From: Caulobacterales bacterium
GTDB taxonomy: Bacteria; Pseudomonadota; Alphaproteobacteria; Caulobacterales; Caulobacteraceae
Length of the DNA stretch: 42,305 nucleotides
Assembly: GCA_947475655.1 (NCBI GenBank)
Contig: CANJOB010000006.1
Location: 1 to 42,305 of the forward strand
Direction: 5' to 3'
Positions 26,795 through 36,214 of this stretch are shown piece by piece. The notes below the pieces were generated by a model. That model did no database searches, was not told where the DNA came from, and saw nothing but the letters and a program-made list of their open reading frames with translations. Each line of letters opens with the position of its first letter. Within the stretch, counting starts at the first letter, position 1. The translations under genes were made by a program, and so were the position numbers.

Positions 26795-27784
26795 TCAATC
26801 CCCGGCGTCGAGCCGCATCAGCAGGTCCGCCGCCACGGAGACGGCGATCACCTCCGGGTCCTTGCTGCGCATCAGCTGCGGCGCCCCGATCGGGCAGGTC
26901 AGGCGCGAATCATCGAAGCCTTCCTGGCGCAGGCGGCTGACGAACCGGGCCCGCTTGGTCAGGGAGCCGATCAGGCCCAGGTAGGCGAAGCCGCCGCCGG
27001 CGATCGCGGCGCGGGTCAGGGCGTAGTCGAGGGCGTGGTCGTGGGTCAGCACCAGCAGGTGCGCATCCGGCGGCGGGTTGGCGGCGAGGATTTCCATCTC
27101 TTGCGGGCTTCGCAGCGTCGCCCCGGTCAGGTCCGCCGCCTCGGGGCGGCTGTCGTACCAGTGCAGGCGCACGGCCAGGGGTTTCAACGCCCGGGCGATG
27201 GCGGCGCCGACATGGCCGGCCCCGAACAGCAGCACGTCGGCGCGGGCCGGCCGCACATGCTCGACCAGCAGGTCACCCGGCGCGGGGCGGGCGCCGCGCG
27301 CGGACGCGGGGGCACCGCCGAGGCTCACCCCGGACGCGTCGGGCGCGTCGGCGGCGGCGCTGACCGTCTTCGTCAGCTTGGCGTCCTCGAACCGTGTGCC
27401 GATGTCGAAGGCGCGTCGGGCGTCGAGCCGGTCAAGCGCTTCACCCAGCCAGGCGGAGTCTTCCACCCCCTCGATCAGCAGCCGCACCCGCCCGCCGCAG
27501 CACTGCTGCAGCAGGGGCCCAAGCGGATAGTCCTGGATAGCGAAGCGCGCGCCGGCGGCCAGCATGGCCCGCGCCTGGCCTGCGGCGAGGAATTCCAGGT
27601 TGCCGCCGCCGATGGTGCCGGCCTGGCCCTCGCCCCACACCGCCATCTTCACCCCCGCCTCGCGCGGGGCCGAGCCTTCGGTGGCCAGCACGGTGACCAG
27701 GGCGGCGGCATCGCCGGCCTGTGTCCGCGCCAGCGCGCCCTTCGCCCATTCTAGAGAAAGAGGGGCGCGCGCCAACTCAGCCAC
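26795..27784 (-). CDS. xdhC: Xanthine dehydrogenase accessory protein XdhC
   Basis: A 329-residue cytoplasmic chaperone that binds molybdenum cofactor, favours its sulfuration and delivers it to XdhB. The N-terminal part has GSAPREAGVKMAVW, GTIGGGNLEF and LLQQCCGGRVRLLIE, with the paired Cys typical of XdhC. The C-terminal Rossmann-like part has VLLFGAGHVGAAIARAL and LVLTHDHALDYAL, then LGLIGSLTKRARF. The start is a GTG that overlaps the xdhB stop by eight bases (GTGGCTGA). Confidence 0.94.
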   Translation of the reverse strand: MAELARAPLSLEWAKGALARTQAGDAAALVTVLATEGSAPREAGVKMAVWGEGQAGTIGGGNLEFLAAGQARAMLAAGARFAIQDYPLGPLLQQCCGGRVRLLIEGVEDSAWLGEALDRLDARRAFDIGTRFEDAKLTKTVSAAADAPDASGVSLGGAPASARGARPAPGDLLVEHVRPARADVLLFGAGHVGAAIARALKPLAVRLHWYDSRPEAADLTGATLRSPQEMEILAANPPPDAHLLVLTHDHALDYALTRAAIAGGGFAYLGLIGSLTKRARFVSRLRQEGFDDSRLTCPIGAPQLMRSKDPEVIAVSVAADLLMRLDAGD

Positions 27785-30095
27785 GGGCCCGCGCCTTCAA
27801 ATCCTCGACCGCCATCAGGATGCGCTCCGGCGTCGCTGGGGCGTCGAGGCGCGGCGCAAGCTTTCCATCCGCCACGGCGGCGACCGCCTGGCCGATGGCA
27901 CAGAAGGCGGAGATGGCCAGCATCAGCGGCGGCTCGCCCACCGCCTTGGAGCGGTGCACCGTTTCCTCGACGTTGCGGCCGCCCTTCCACAGTTCGACGT
28001 TCATGACGGCGGGCCGGTCGCCGCAGGTGGGAATCTTGTAGGTCGAGGGCGCGTGGGTCTGCAGGCGGCCGTCGCTGCTGAACACCAGTTCCTCCGTGGT
28101 CAGCCAGCCCAGGCCCTGGATGTAGCCGCCTTCCACCTGGCCCAGATCGATGGCCGGGTTCAGCGATTGGCCGGCGTCGTGCAGGATGTCTGCGCGCAGC
28201 ACCTTCATCTCGCCGGTCAGGGTGTCGACGATCACCTCGGTCGCCGCCGCGCCGTAGGCGAAGTAGTAGAACGGTCGGCCCGTGTGCGTGGCGCGATCAT
28301 AGTGAATCTTCGGCGTGGCGTAGTAGCCGGTGGCGGACAGGGAGACTCGGCCGATATGGGCCGCGCGGCAGAAGTCGCCGAACGCGATCAGGTCTTTTCC
28401 CGCGCGCACGCCTTGAGGCGTGAACGCCACGTCGCTCTCCGCGCAGTTCCATTTCTTTGCCGCGAACGCCACGAGCCGCGCCTTGATGGTCTCCGCCGCG
28501 TTCAGCGCCGCCATGCCGTTGAGGTCGGCGCCCGACGACGCCGCCGTGGCAGAGGTGTTTGGGACCTTGTCGGTGACGGTCGATGTCACCTTCACGCACG
28601 CGAGGTCGACCTGGAAAGCGTTGGCGACGATCTGCGCCACCTTGACCATCAACCCCTGGCCCATTTCCGTGCCGCCGTGATTGATCAGGATCGAACCATC
28701 GGCATAGAGGTGCAGCAGGGCGCCGGCCTGGTTGAGATGGGTGGTGGTGAAGGAGATGCCGAACTTCACGGGCGTGAGCGCCAGGCCGCGCTTCAGGTAA
28801 GGGCTTCCGGCGTTGAAGGCGTCGATTTCAGCCCGCCGCGCGCGGTAGCCGCACGCGGCTTCCAGCTCATCGATCAGCTGCGGCGCGACATTGTCCTCGA
28901 CCGTCTGGTGGTAGGGCGTCATGTCGCGCCCCGGCCCGCCGTAGAGATTGCGGATCCGCACGTCGAGCGGGTCAAGCCCGGTGGCGAAGGCGACCTCGTC
29001 CAACGCCCGCTCGATGGCGATCATGCCCTGCGGCCCGCCAAACCCGCGGAACGCGGTGTTGGAGACGGTGTGGGTGCGGAAACGGTCGGAAGTGATCTTC
29101 ACCGTCGGCAGGAAGTAGCAGTTGTCGACGTGGAACATGGCGCGGTCGTTGATCGCGAACGACAGATCTACCGTGCAGCCGCAGCGCGACGCCAGGTCCA
29201 TGCTCACGGCGGTCAGAGTCCCGTCGCCCTCGAAGCCGACGTCGAATTCCGCTTCGAAATCATGCCGCTTGCCGGTCATGACCATGTCCTCGTCGCGGTC
29301 GGGCCTGCACTTGGCGGGACGCCCGGTCTTCGCCGCCACCAGGGCCACGGCGGCGGCGAACAGGGCCGGCTGGGTTTCCTTGCCGCCGAAGCCGCCGCCC
29401 ATGCGGCGCACCTCGATCGTCACGGCGCTGTGCGGCAGGTGCAGAACATGCGCGACCAGATGCTGCACCTCGCTGGGGTGCTGGGTCGACGACCATATGT
29501 GCATGTCGCCTTCGCGCGGCGTGGCCATGGCCACCTGGCCTTCGAGATAGAAATGGTCCTGGCCGCCGATGGCGAAACCGGCCCTCAACCGGTTCGGCGC
29601 GTGCGCCAACCCGGCCTCCGCCTCGCCGCGCCGCATAACCTGGGTCGCCTCCAGGGTCAGCCCCATCGCGCGCGCCTGGGCGATGGTGACTGCGTGCGGC
29701 AGGATTTCGTATTCGACCGCCGCCTTGGCCGCGGCGGCACGCGCCTGTGCGGCGGTCTCGGCGGCGACGGCGAACAGGCTCTGGCCGACGTAGGTGACCA
29801 CTCCGTCGGCGAACAGCTTGTCCTCCTTGATCACCGGGCTGACGTCGTTGTCGCCGGGAATGTCGGCGGCGGTCAACACACAGACGACGCCGGGCGAGGC
29901 GCGCACGGCGGTCAGGTCCATGCGGACGATCCTCGCATGCGCCTTCTTGCTCATCGCCAGGTGGACGTGGAGCAGGCCCGGCGGTTCGGGCAGGTCGTCG
30001 ATATAGATCGCGGCGCCGGAGACATGCCGCGCGGCGCTGTCATGCGGGGCGTCGGTATGCACGCCGCGCAGGATGGGCTCGCTGGAGTCAGCCAT
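27777..30095 (-). CDS. xdhB: Xanthine dehydrogenase, molybdopterin-binding large subunit XdhB
   Basis: A 772-residue cytoplasmic subunit that hydroxylates hypoxanthine and xanthine to urate. It opens with the typical [21 protein letters not shown]. Moco-contact loops include [13 protein letters not shown] and [20 protein letters not shown], and [19 protein letters not shown] follows. The catalytic Glu is in the final [19 protein letters not shown]. The length matches bacterial XdhB. The ATG overlaps the xdhA stop by eight bases (ATGGCTGA). The 858-aa antisense ORF on the plus strand is a shadow. Confidence 0.97.
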   Translation of the reverse strand: MADSSEPILRGVHTDAPHDSAARHVSGAAIYIDDLPEPPGLLHVHLAMSKKAHARIVRMDLTAVRASPGVVCVLTAADIPGDNDVSPVIKEDKLFADGVVTYVGQSLFAVAAETAAQARAAAAKAAVEYEILPHAVTIAQARAMGLTLEATQVMRRGEAEAGLAHAPNRLRAGFAIGGQDHFYLEGQVAMATPREGDMHIWSSTQHPSEVQHLVAHVLHLPHSAVTIEVRRMGGGFGGKETQPALFAAAVALVAAKTGRPAKCRPDRDEDMVMTGKRHDFEAEFDVGFEGDGTLTAVSMDLASRCGCTVDLSFAINDRAMFHVDNCYFLPTVKITSDRFRTHTVSNTAFRGFGGPQGMIAIERALDEVAFATGLDPLDVRIRNLYGGPGRDMTPYHQTVEDNVAPQLIDELEAACGYRARRAEIDAFNAGSPYLKRGLALTPVKFGISFTTTHLNQAGALLHLYADGSILINHGGTEMGQGLMVKVAQIVANAFQVDLACVKVTSTVTDKVPNTSATAASSGADLNGMAALNAAETIKARLVAFAAKKWNCAESDVAFTPQGVRAGKDLIAFGDFCRAAHIGRVSLSATGYYATPKIHYDRATHTGRPFYYFAYGAAATEVIVDTLTGEMKVLRADILHDAGQSLNPAIDLGQVEGGYIQGLGWLTTEELVFSSDGRLQTHAPSTYKIPTCGDRPAVMNVELWKGGRNVEETVHRSKAVGEPPLMLAISAFCAIGQAVAAVADGKLAPRLDAPATPERILMAVEDLKARARG

Positions 30096-31533
30096 GTTCG
30101 AGCACGCGGGTTTCCACCGCGCCCGCCTGGCTCTCGATGAAGGCCTTGCGCAGCAGATTCTGCGCCGCGAGCATGCGGTAGGCCGCCGAGGCGCGCATGT
30201 CGCTCAAGGGGGTGAAGTCTCGCGCCAGCGCGGCAGCGGCGATCTCCACGGTCTCCGCAGTCCACGGCTTGCCGATCAGCACGGCCTCGCAGGCCGGCGC
30301 GCGTTTGGGTGTCGCCGCCATGCCGCCAAAGGCGATGCGCGCCGAGCGCACCGTCCCGCCGACGATCTCCAGCGCGAAGGCGGCGCACAGGGCGGAGATG
30401 TCCTGATCGAACCGTTTGGAAATCTTGTAGACCTTGAACAGCACGCCGGGTTTCGGCGGCGGCGCGATCACAGCCTCGACGATCTCGTCGGCGGCGCGGT
30501 CCTGTTTGCCGTAGGCGAGGAAGAAATCCTCCAGCGGCATGGTCCGTTGCGTATCGCCCCGGCGCAGCACCAGGCTCGCCCCGGCCGCGATCAGGGCCGG
30601 CGGCATGTCGCCGATCGGCGAGCCGTTGGCGATGTTTGCGCCGATGGCCCCGGCGTTGCGCACCTGCACCGAGCCAAGCCGCCGCATCATGGCGCCCAGG
30701 TCCGGATACATCTGCGACAGCGCGTTGAGCGCCGCCGCATAGGTCACCGCCGCGCCGATACGAAGACCGCCGTCCGCCTCGCGCGTCATGGTCTTCAGCT
30801 CCGCCACTTCCGACAGGCTGATCACCGTCTCCAGCGCGCGCCGCTGCTTGGTCACCCAAAGCCCGACGTCGGTGGCGCCGCAGACGAAGGTAGGGTTCGG
30901 ATAGGCAGCCGTCGCCTGCGCCAGTTCGTCCAGGTTGCGCGGGGTGATCCAGCGGCGCGTCATACCGGCCAGGGCGTCTTCGTATTCAAGGCTGAGCATG
31001 CCTGGCGCCAGCGCCTTCAGGCCCTCGGCCACATCGGGCGCCGTTTCAGACGGCGTCGCCTCCGCCGCGGCGATGATCGGGCCGTAGCCGGTGCAGCGGC
31101 ACAGGTTCCCCGCCAGCACCTCCGCCACTGGCGCATCCGTTCCGCTCGCCCCCACCGCGCGGCCATACAGCGACATGATGATGCCCGGCGTGCAGAAGCC
31201 GCACTGCGAGCCGTGATGGTCGACCATGGCCTGCTGCACCGGATGCAGAGTGTCGGCGGTCCCGAGGCTCTCCACCGTCATCACCGCCTTGCCGCGCAGC
31301 ATGGGCGCGAACTGGATACAGGCGTTGACCGCGCGCCAGCGCACGCCGCTCTCGTCATCGGCGAGATCGCCGACCAGCACCGTGCAGGCGCCGCAGTCGC
31401 CCTCGGCGCAGCCTTCCTTGGTCCCGGTGCGGCGCAGGTCATTGCGCAACACTTCCAGCACCGTGCGCGTCGGATCGATCCCGCGCAGGTCTCGCGCCTC
31501 GCCGTCAAGCAGGAAGCGCACCACGTCAGTCAT
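30088..31533 (-). CDS. xdhA: Xanthine dehydrogenase, FAD and 2Fe-2S small subunit XdhA
   Basis: A 481-residue subunit that carries electrons from the Mo centre to NAD. Residues 1-165 hold two 2Fe-2S domains: [16 protein letters not shown], then [14 protein letters not shown] and [12 protein letters not shown]. From about residue 190 comes the FAD-binding domain ([35 protein letters not shown]), then the C-terminal CO-dehydrogenase flavoprotein-like domain. The start at 31533 ([11 protein letters not shown]) is preferred over 31545 because it gives an eight-base overlap (ATGACTGA) with puuE, the same arrangement as the next two junctions. Confidence 0.96.
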   Translation of the reverse strand: MTDVVRFLLDGEARDLRGIDPTRTVLEVLRNDLRRTGTKEGCAEGDCGACTVLVGDLADDESGVRWRAVNACIQFAPMLRGKAVMTVESLGTADTLHPVQQAMVDHHGSQCGFCTPGIIMSLYGRAVGASGTDAPVAEVLAGNLCRCTGYGPIIAAAEATPSETAPDVAEGLKALAPGMLSLEYEDALAGMTRRWITPRNLDELAQATAAYPNPTFVCGATDVGLWVTKQRRALETVISLSEVAELKTMTREADGGLRIGAAVTYAAALNALSQMYPDLGAMMRRLGSVQVRNAGAIGANIANGSPIGDMPPALIAAGASLVLRRGDTQRTMPLEDFFLAYGKQDRAADEIVEAVIAPPPKPGVLFKVYKISKRFDQDISALCAAFALEIVGGTVRSARIAFGGMAATPKRAPACEAVLIGKPWTAETVEIAAAALARDFTPLSDMRASAAYRMLAAQNLLRKAFIESQAGAVETRVLEHG

Positions 31534-32452
31534 GGGCGGCGCCATTGGGCGGATGCTCGGCCAGCCAATGCCGCGCGATATCGATGCGCCGCGCGAACCA
31601 CACGCCGCTGTGGCCCTGGGCGTAGTCGATGAAGCGCTTCAACGCCGCCATCCGCGCCGGACGGCCGACGATGCGGCAGTGCAGGCCGATCGACATCATC
31701 TTCGGCGCCGTGGAGCCCTCGGCGTACAACACGTCGAAGGCGTCCTTCAGATAGCTGTAGAACTGGTCGCCGCTGTTGAAGCCCTGCGGCGCGTTGAACT
31801 TCATGTCGTTGGCTTCCAGCGTGTAGGGCACGATCAGCTGGTGCTTGCCGTGGCGCGTGTCGTAGTAGGGCAGGTCATCGGCGTAGGAATCGGCGTCGTA
31901 GAGAAAGCCGCCCTCCTCCACCACCAGCCGCGCGGTGTTGGGGCTGGTGCGGCCCTGGTACCAGCCCAGCGGCCGCGCGCCGGTCAGGCGGGTGTGGATC
32001 TCGATGGCCTTGGCCATGTGCTCGCGCTCGACGCTCTCGGGAAGGTGCTGGTAGTTGATCCAGCGGTAGCCATGGCTGGCGATCTCCCAACCCGCGCTCA
32101 TCATCGCCTCGACGGCGGCGGGGTTGCGCTCCATTGCCATGGCCACCCCGAACACGGTCACCCGCACCCCGGCGGCGGTGAACAACCGGTGCAGCCGCCA
32201 AAACCCGGCGCGCGAGCCGTATTCGTACAGGCTCTCCACCTGTGGCGAACGCATATCCTCGATCGACGGCCCGCCGACGATGTCGGACAGGAAGGCCTCG
32301 GACCCGGCGTCGCCGTGCAGCACGCTGCTTTCGGCGCCTTCCTCATAGTTGAGCACGATCTGCACGGCGATCCGCGCCCCGCCGGGCCAACGCACCGCCG
32401 GCGGATGGGCGCCGTAGCCAATCAGGTCGCGGGGATAGTCGCCAGTCGTCAA
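31526..32452 (-). CDS. puuE: Allantoinase PuuE (polysaccharide deacetylase-like)
   Basis: A 308-residue cytoplasmic enzyme that opens the allantoin ring to allantoate. It belongs to the NodB-like deacetylase fold rather than the classic amidohydrolase allantoinases. Marks are [62 protein letters not shown] and the late [17 protein letters not shown]. The start is TTG (32452) with AAGGA about 10 bases upstream; no ATG fits before the conserved N-terminus. It heads a puuE-xdhA-xdhB-xdhC transcript, divergent from the GlcG gene. Confidence 0.95.
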   Translation of the reverse strand: MTTGDYPRDLIGYGAHPPAVRWPGGARIAVQIVLNYEEGAESSVLHGDAGSEAFLSDIVGGPSIEDMRSPQVESLYEYGSRAGFWRLHRLFTAAGVRVTVFGVAMAMERNPAAVEAMMSAGWEIASHGYRWINYQHLPESVEREHMAKAIEIHTRLTGARPLGWYQGRTSPNTARLVVEEGGFLYDADSYADDLPYYDTRHGKHQLIVPYTLEANDMKFNAPQGFNSGDQFYSYLKDAFDVLYAEGSTAPKMMSIGLHCRIVGRPARMAALKRFIDYAQGHSGVWFARRIDIARHWLAEHPPNGAAHD

Positions 32453-32645
32453 GCTTCAGTGTCCTTGCAGCGGGGGGCCGATCATGGCGCGAAAACCAGC
32501 CTTGCACAGCCGAAGCCTAATCCAGCTTGAGGAATTTACGAAAACTGCCGCCGGAGCGCCCTTGCGCCCGCCTTCATTGCCTGCTGCATTCCCCGGCGCA
32601 CGGGCCGCAACCCCAAGAGCCCCAAAGAGCCCCGAGGAAAAACCC

Positions 32646-33158
32646 ATGACCAAGATCGTCCCCCTCGCCGCCGGCCTGGCCGCGGCCCTGATCGCCGGCG
32701 CCGCCCTGGCCCAGGCTCCCGCCGCCCCGCCAGTCCCCGCCGCGCGCGGTCCCGGCCTGGCGCTCAGCATGGAGGCCGCCCAGGCGGCCATCGCCGCCTG
32801 CAAGGCCAAGGGCTTCAATGTGGGGGTCAGCGTCATCGACAGCGGCGGGGTGATCCGCGCTCTGCTGGCTGGAGACGAAGCCCGGCCCCGCGCCGTGTCG
32901 TCCTCGACCGAAAAGGCGACCATGGCGCTCAAGACCGGCCAGGTCACCTCCGTCGCCTGGGCCCGCACCCAGAAGGAGCCGGCCTATGCCGCGGAGGTCG
33001 CCGCCGACAAGACGCTGAACGCCCGCCCGGGCGGCGTGCCCCTGCGGGTCGGCAATACCCTGGTCGGCGCCATCGGCGTCGGCGGCGCCATGCCCAGCGA
33101 AGTCGACGAGGAATGCGGCCAGGTCGGCGCGGCGAAGATCGCCGGCCGCCTCAAATAG
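32646..33158 (+). CDS. Secreted GlcG/HbpS-family heme-binding-like protein
   Basis: A 170-residue protein with a signal peptide (MTKIVPLAAGLAAALIAGAALAQA). The rest is a single GlcG/HbpS domain: SMEAAQAAIAACKAKGFNVG, VSVIDSGGVIRALL and a C-terminal GGVPLRVGNTLVGAIGVGG. Relatives bind heme or sit beside oxidation operons, but a role here is unknown. GAGGA lies about 9 bases before the ATG at 32646; the longer 32484 ORF would remove the signal peptide. It is the only plus-strand gene inside the ureide block and is convergent with the BASS transporter, leaving two bases between the stops. Confidence 0.88.
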   Translation: MTKIVPLAAGLAAALIAGAALAQAPAAPPVPAARGPGLALSMEAAQAAIAACKAKGFNVGVSVIDSGGVIRALLAGDEARPRAVSSSTEKATMALKTGQVTSVAWARTQKEPAYAAEVAADKTLNARPGGVPLRVGNTLVGAIGVGGAMPSEVDEECGQVGAAKIAGRLK

Positions 33159-33160
33159 GT

Positions 33161-34183
33161 TTAGTCGACCGCCGCCGTTTCGGTCTTCGCGACGGCGGCG
33201 GCGATGCGCTCGGTCTCGGCGCCGTAGCGCCGCGCCAGCACCGCGCACAGCATCAGCTCTATCTGGTGATAAAGCATCAGCGGCAGGATCAGCGCCCCGA
33301 CCATCGGCGCTGGGAATAGCACGCCGGCCATCGGCACCCCGGTCAGCAGGCTTTTCTTGCTGCCGCAGAAGACGATCGAGATACGGTCCTCACGCGAAAA
33401 GCCCAGCGCCTTGCCGCCGAAGACGGTCGTGGCCACGAGGGTGGCCAGGATCGCCGCGTCGAGCACAACCACCCACGCAAGGTCGGCGCCCGTGAGCTTG
33501 CCCCAGATGCCGCCGACCACCGCCGCGCTGAAGGCGGTATAGACCACCAGCAGGATCGAGCCGCGGTCGACGATGAACATCACGTTCTTGAGGCGGTTGA
33601 GCAGGCCGGTCAGCAGCGGCCGGCACAGATGCCCCAGCACGAACGGCAGCAGCAGCTGCACCGATATGCCTTTGATCGCGTCCAGGGCGCCCGGCCCCTG
33701 GCCCGATCCGCCGCCGCCCGTGTCCATCGCCATGTGCACCAGCAGCGGGGTGATCAGAATGCCGAGCAGATTCGACAGGGTGGCGCTGCAGATCGCCGCC
33801 GGCACATTGCCGCCGGCGATGGCGGTGAAGGCGATCGACGACTGCACGGTGGAAGGCAGCAGGCACAGGTACAGCACCCCGGCCAGGATGATGTCGTCGA
33901 CGAACGGCCCCATCACCCAGCGCGTGCCCAGCCCCAGGATGGGATAAAGGATGAAGGTGGCGGTCAGCACCACCAGGTGCAGGCGCCAATGGCCGATGCC
34001 GGCGATCACCGCCTGGCGCGACAGCTTGGCGCCGTGGAGGAAAAACAGCAGGGCGATGGCGAAGTCGGTGACATAGCCCATCACCACAGCCGTCTGGCCG
34101 CGGCACGGCAGCACGCTGGCCAGGATCACCGTGGCGATCAGGAACAGGATGAACCTGTCCATCGTCTTGAGGAAATTCAGCAT
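33161..34183 (-). CDS. Bile acid:sodium symporter (BASS/YfeH-like) family transporter
   Basis: A 340-residue inner-membrane protein with about ten membrane segments. It fits the YfeH-like SBF branch: TDFAIALLFFLHGAKLSRQA early, YLCLLPSTVQSSIAFTAIAGGNV in the crossing region, SATLSNLLGILITPLLV, and FCGSKKSLLTGVPMAGVLF near the C-terminus. Substrates of this branch are poorly known. The ATG shares one base with the uraH stop (TGATG), so it is translated with the urate genes; import or export of a ureide or a related anion is an inference from this linkage only. Confidence 0.88.
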   Translation of the reverse strand: MLNFLKTMDRFILFLIATVILASVLPCRGQTAVVMGYVTDFAIALLFFLHGAKLSRQAVIAGIGHWRLHLVVLTATFILYPILGLGTRWVMGPFVDDIILAGVLYLCLLPSTVQSSIAFTAIAGGNVPAAICSATLSNLLGILITPLLVHMAMDTGGGGSGQGPGALDAIKGISVQLLLPFVLGHLCRPLLTGLLNRLKNVMFIVDRGSILLVVYTAFSAAVVGGIWGKLTGADLAWVVVLDAAILATLVATTVFGGKALGFSREDRISIVFCGSKKSLLTGVPMAGVLFPAPMVGALILPLMLYHQIELMLCAVLARRYGAETERIAAAVAKTETAAVD

Positions 34184-34518
34184 CACCCGCCCCGGTAGAC
34201 CGAATAGCCGTAGGGGTTGATCAGAATCGGCACGTGGTAATGCGAAAGGTCGCCGCTGATTAAAAAACGCACGGGCGCCTGGTCGATGAACAGATCGCCC
34301 TCCAGCCCGCGCCCGCGCTGATAGGCCCCGATCTCGAACAGCAGTTCATAGACGCCGGGATCGAGGTTTTCCGCCAGCACGCCGCGACCGCCTTCGTCCA
34401 GGGCCACCGCGCCAAGGTCGGCCGGCTGAGGCGACAGACGCGATAGGGCGACCTTCATGCCAGCGGCGCCGTGGCCGCGCATGGTGTCGAGCGCGTGGGT
34501 GGTCAGCTTGGCGCTCAT
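34183..34518 (-). CDS. uraH: 5-hydroxyisourate hydrolase (transthyretin-like)
   Basis: A 111-residue cytoplasmic enzyme that hydrolyses 5-hydroxyisourate to OHCU, the second step of urate degradation. It has LTTHALDTMRGHGAAGM with the catalytic His, then LSHYHVPILINPYGYSVYRGG; the ending YRGG is a variant of the family's YRGS tetrapeptide. Length is standard. It overlaps puuD by four bases (ATGA) upstream and the BASS gene downstream. Confidence 0.96.
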   Translation of the reverse strand: MSAKLTTHALDTMRGHGAAGMKVALSRLSPQPADLGAVALDEGGRGVLAENLDPGVYELLFEIGAYQRGRGLEGDLFIDQAPVRFLISGDLSHYHVPILINPYGYSVYRGG

Positions 34519-35699
34519 TGCGTCTTGGCTCCGGCCTTGATCCAGGCGCCCAGATCGGCGCGCTCCTGATCGGTCATCTTGGTCTCATTGCCCAGCGGCA
34601 TCGAGGTGCTCGCGACGGCCCGTTCAAAGATCTTGGGCGCATACTTCACCATTTCCTCGGTCGTGTCATACGACGTGCCGTTGGGCGCCATGGGAATGCC
34701 CTTGTGGGTCGGCGTCGCGCTGTGGCAGGCCAGACAATGCTTGTCGATGATGGCGCGAGCTTCACTGAAGCTCACATCCCGGGCCGGACCGCGCGGGGCG
34801 CCGGTGAAGGCCGAGATCACGGCGGTCGTGTAGATCAACATGAAGGCGTAGAAGAGAAATTCCATCCGGACCTTGCCGAAGTGGCGCAGGCTGAAGAAGT
34901 GCCGGATGGACACTCCCGCCGCGCCGAGCATGGCCAGCAGCAGCCAGGCCAGCTTATGGCTGGTGACCATCGGATAGTGGTTGCTGATCATGATGAACAG
35001 CACCGGCAGGGTCATGTAGTTGTTGTGGACCGAGCGCTGCTTGCCCATGGCGCCCAGCCGCGGATCGGGCGTTCCCCCCGCCAGCATCGTTTTGACGATC
35101 TTGGTCTGGTTGGGGATGATCACGATGAAGACGTTCCCGACCATGGCCGTGCCGATGATGGCGCCCACATGGATGAAGGCGCCGCGGTCGGTGAAGATAT
35201 GCGTCAGGGCGTAGGTCGCGGCGGTGAGGCAGGCGAACCAGATCACGCCGAAGACGCGCGGGTTCCGGCCCAGGGGTGAGCGGCAGATCGCTTCATAAAC
35301 GGCCAGCCCGCCGAGGATGAACCCGAGACCGGTCAGGATCGCCTGCGGCTGGGTCAGGGCCATGCGCGCGCCGTCGATCAGGTAGATCGGCGCCTGCCAA
35401 TAGTAGAGCACGATGAGCAGGGCGAAGCCCGACAGCCAGGTGGTGTAGGCCTCCCACTTGAACCAGTGCAGGTGGCCCGGCATCTGCGGCGGGGCATTGA
35501 GGTACTTCTGCGAGTGGTAGAAGCCGCCGCCGTGGACCGCCCACAGCTCGCCCTTGACGCCCTCGCGCGGCGGGTCGGGTTCGGCGAGGTTGTTATCCAG
35601 CCAGACAAAGTAGAACGACGCGCCGATCCAGGCGATGCCGGCGGTCAGGTGCAGCCAGCGGATCGACAGGTTGAGCCAGGCAAGTAAGTCGGGATTCAT
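34515..35699 (-). CDS. puuD: Urate hydroxylase PuuD, membrane-bound with cytochrome c domain
   Basis: A 394-residue inner-membrane protein that oxidises urate to 5-hydroxyisourate, passing electrons to the respiratory chain instead of making peroxide. Residues 1-300 form the urate oxidase N-terminal (DUF989) domain with about eight membrane segments and many His residues (LHLTAGIAWIGASFYFVWLD, GGGFYHSQKY, RSVHNNYMTLPVLF). The C-terminal part is a cytochrome c domain with heme motif CLACH and probable axial Met in STSMPLGNETKMT. It overlaps uraD and uraH by four bases each, in a urate-to-allantoin gene set. Confidence 0.95.
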   Translation of the reverse strand: MNPDLLAWLNLSIRWLHLTAGIAWIGASFYFVWLDNNLAEPDPPREGVKGELWAVHGGGFYHSQKYLNAPPQMPGHLHWFKWEAYTTWLSGFALLIVLYYWQAPIYLIDGARMALTQPQAILTGLGFILGGLAVYEAICRSPLGRNPRVFGVIWFACLTAATYALTHIFTDRGAFIHVGAIIGTAMVGNVFIVIIPNQTKIVKTMLAGGTPDPRLGAMGKQRSVHNNYMTLPVLFIMISNHYPMVTSHKLAWLLLAMLGAAGVSIRHFFSLRHFGKVRMEFLFYAFMLIYTTAVISAFTGAPRGPARDVSFSEARAIIDKHCLACHSATPTHKGIPMAPNGTSYDTTEEMVKYAPKIFERAVASTSMPLGNETKMTDQERADLGAWIKAGAKTQ

Positions 35700-36214
35700 T
35701 GCGCCAGGTCTCCCATGCGCAACTGAACGATCATTCCGACCTGGGCCAAGGCCGCCTCGAACTCCGTCTCGGGCTCATGGCCGAGACGCGCCTGCATGGC
35801 GCTGAAGATCGACGCGCGGTCGTGCAGGCGCACGCAGATGATGAAAGGAAAGCCGAAGCGGTCGCGATAGGCGCGGTTGAGCGCATGGAAGCGCGCATAC
35901 TCCTCGGCGGTCAGGCGATCGAGACCAGCGGACGCCTGTTCCTTGGCCGAATCCTCGGTCAGCCCCTCGGCCTGCGCCACCTTGTCAGCCAGTTCGGGGT
36001 GCGCGCGCAGCAGGGCGAGCTGGTCGTCGGGCGCGGCTTCGGCCAACACTTTCATGAAGGCGCCGTGCAGCGCGGCGGCGTCCGCGAAAGGCGCGTAGCG
36101 GTAAGCGCGCTCCGCCACCCAGGGCGAATGCTCGAACAGATGGCCAAAGCGCGCCATGAATCCGGCTTCGTCCAGCTCGGGCACGGGTACATTGGAAAGA
36201 TCAGGCGGAGTCAT
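35696..36214 (-). CDS. uraD: OHCU decarboxylase
   Basis: A 172-residue cytoplasmic enzyme that decarboxylates 2-oxo-4-hydroxy-4-carboxy-5-ureidoimidazoline to S-allantoin. Family marks are FGHLFEHSPWVAERAY (catalytic His), LLRAHPELADKVA, LTEDSAKEQASAGLD and YRDRFGFPFIICVR. The length is normal. Its start and stop overlap the neighbouring genes by ATGA on both sides, so it is firmly in the operon of the amidohydrolase, puuD and uraH. Confidence 0.96.
   Translation of the reverse strand: MTPPDLSNVPVPELDEAGFMARFGHLFEHSPWVAERAYRYAPFADAAALHGAFMKVLAEAAPDDQLALLRAHPELADKVAQAEGLTEDSAKEQASAGLDRLTAEEYARFHALNRAYRDRFGFPFIICVRLHDRASIFSAMQARLGHEPETEFEAALAQVGMIVQLRMGDLAQ

Noticed and set aside
27564-30140. 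858-aa plus-strand ORF
   Set aside because: Antisense to xdhB, rich in Arg/His/Gly/Val as expected from GC skew of a shadow frame; no family motifs.
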